In this document: one piece after another, positions 63,135 to 64,000 of the stretch
How the letters are laid out: every line of letters starts with the position of its first letter
Numbering within the stretch: position 1 is the stretch's first letter
NCBI GenBank assembly: GCA_018268085.1
Contig: JAFDXE010000004.1
Location: 62,001 to 126,000, forward strand
From: Bacteroidota bacterium
Lineage (GTDB): Bacteria > Bacteroidota > Bacteroidia > Chitinophagales > Chitinophagaceae
Length of the DNA stretch: 64,000 bases
Direction: 5' to 3'
The notes under the pieces: model-generated
Database searches by the model: none
What the model was told of the DNA's origin: nothing
The model's input: the letters and a program-made list of their open reading frames with translations, nothing else
Position numbers and translations under genes: made by a program

Positions 63135-64000
63135 CTAGAACCTGACCACTTTCGTTGTTTTTAATTCAATACCCTGTCTTACCTCTACCAGGTAAGCTCC
63201 GGCTTTCAATTCGTTGCCAACTACTACCAGTTCATGTGGCCTGGTGCTGAAATGCTTGACTACCCTGCCCTGCATATCCAATATCCGCACCTGTATTTTT
63301 TCACTGGATGAAGTTAGCACCTGCACGGTAAAATCACTTACCGATGGATTTGGGAAGATCTTTACTTCCAAAGCAGATCCGGTTGGCAATGGCAGCAGTT
63401 TGTCTTTCTCTGCAACATTACTTCCTATACCGTTATCTATTGCAGCAAAACCAGGAACCGGACAAGCAGGTAATTTTACTTCCGTCGACCGGATTGAACT
63501 AGCACCACAATTGCTGGTAGCCTGTGCCGTTACCACACCATTTACTGCACCATCACCATACGTCACTTCTATCGAAATCTGACTAATATTAACGTATGTT
63601 GCTCCTGCCGGTATCGTCCACACAATGTTAGTGGCATTTGCCGGCATCGATGCCAGTGAATATGTATACTTCCTTCCGCCCTCTTCACCACAGAAGTGTG
63701 TTTGGATAACATCTATCACACTTGGTGTAGCAGGATTCAGTTTTGTAACAGACAGATTCCTTGAAGGTCCGGTTCCACAACCATTGGTTGCCGTTACAGA
63801 TATTGAACCCGAACTAAAGCCGTCAGGATAAGTAAACATAATTGTGTTGGTTCCCTGTCCGGTTAATCCTGTTGATCCCGAAGGTATAGTCCAGTTATAC
63901 GTCATACCCGGCGTTTGTGTTACCGAATAGGTTGCAGGTGTTCCGGTAGAACCGATGTTTGCACAAACATTAGTTGGTCCGGCAATCAAACTCGGTGCGG
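63135..64000 (-). CDS. Type IX secreted protein, C-terminal part (type A sorting domain)
   Basis: The frame is open to the window edge, so the N-terminus is missing. About 285 residues are visible: Ig/PKD-like domains (GPTNVCANIGSTGTPATYSVTQ, YNWTIPSGSTG, ATNGCGTGPSRNLSV, a second unit with VWTIPAGATYV) and a C-terminal type A T9SS sorting domain (LEVKIFPNPSVSDFTVQVL, RILDMQGRVVKHF, LKAGAYLVEVRQG, KTTKVVRF). It would be exported and anchored or released at the cell surface. The function of the missing part is unknown. Confidence 0.88.
   Translation of the reverse strand, partial: APSLIAGPTNVCANIGSTGTPATYSVTQTPGMTYNWTIPSGSTGLTGQGTNTIMFTYPDGFSSGSISVTATNGCGTGPSRNLSVTKLNPATPSVIDVIQTHFCGEEGGRKYTYSLASMPANATNIVWTIPAGATYVNISQISIEVTYGDGAVNGVVTAQATSNCGASSIRSTEVKLPACPVPGFAAIDNGIGSNVAEKDKLLPLPTGSALEVKIFPNPSVSDFTVQVLTSSSEKIQVRILDMQGRVVKHFSTRPHELVVVGNELKAGAYLVEVRQGIELKTTKVVRF

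Overview
The window comes from a Bacteroidota chromosome, most likely a member of the Chitinophagaceae or a close relative. The evidence is promoters of the TAnnTTTG type, type IX secretion cargo with a PorP/SprF partner, TonB-type barrels with carboxypeptidase-like plugs, and a fused CcoNO oxidase subunit. No rRNA, CRISPR array or transposase is visible. There is one tRNA (Asp).

Layout: 1-0.99 kb, tail of a divergent L,D-transpeptidase-like protein; 0.99-3 kb, a persulfide-dioxygenase/rhodanese operon; 3-12.2 kb, a complete cbb3 oxidase locus (ccoI, ccoS, ccoNO, ccoQ-like, ccoP, ccoG, ccoH, safE-like); 12.3-18.8 kb, an unknown gene, a receiver-CRP fusion regulator with its PAS kinase, a predicted sRNA, a ScdA/YtfE-like di-iron protein, a second PAS kinase and hemN; 18.9-25.5 kb, one long aromatic-catabolism operon (tnaA, a Cys-rich protein, hmgA, hppD, paaABCD); 26-31 kb, two YceI-like proteins with a propeller histidine kinase and a LytTR regulator; 31-39.7 kb, mixed genes (glycosyltransferase, PhnA-like, LuxR-type HTH, outer-membrane barrel, dicarboxylate symporter, glycogen-binding domain); 39.8-47.5 kb, a sulfur/redox cluster with its own Crp/Fnr protein and a decayed porin; 48-51.7 kb, sugar transferase, Gfo/Idh oxidoreductase, accA and tRNA-Asp; 52.2-61.3 kb, a PorP/SprF gene and a giant PKD/SprB-like adhesin; 61.8-64 kb, an HPP membrane protein and a truncated T9SS protein.

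The main finding is regulatory. Eight promoters in the first 26 kb share one geometry: an FNR-type box TGA-N6-TCA centred exactly 29.5 bp upstream of the first base of the TAnnTTTG element, usually with a second box exactly 22 bp further out. They serve the persulfide operon and ccoI (divergent, sharing two boxes), ccoS-ccoNOQP, the unknown gene at 12318, the ric-like gene and a divergent sRNA (also sharing two boxes), hemN, and the aromatic operon. The obvious regulator is the receiver-cNMP-HTH fusion at 12707-13768. It lacks FNR iron-sulfur cysteines but keeps the FNR-type Glu and Arg in its recognition helix. With the PAS kinase next to it, it looks like FixL plus a FixJ/FixK merged into one chain.

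The sulfur cluster uses the same spacing with a different palindrome, GTAAC-N4-GTTAC, at four promoters. The second Crp/Fnr protein (39858-40487) has an NtcA-like recognition helix, which fits a GTA-N8-TAC target. So two related regulators appear to divide respiration/aromatic metabolism and sulfur/thiol redox between them, each controlling one of two paralogous persulfide dioxygenases.
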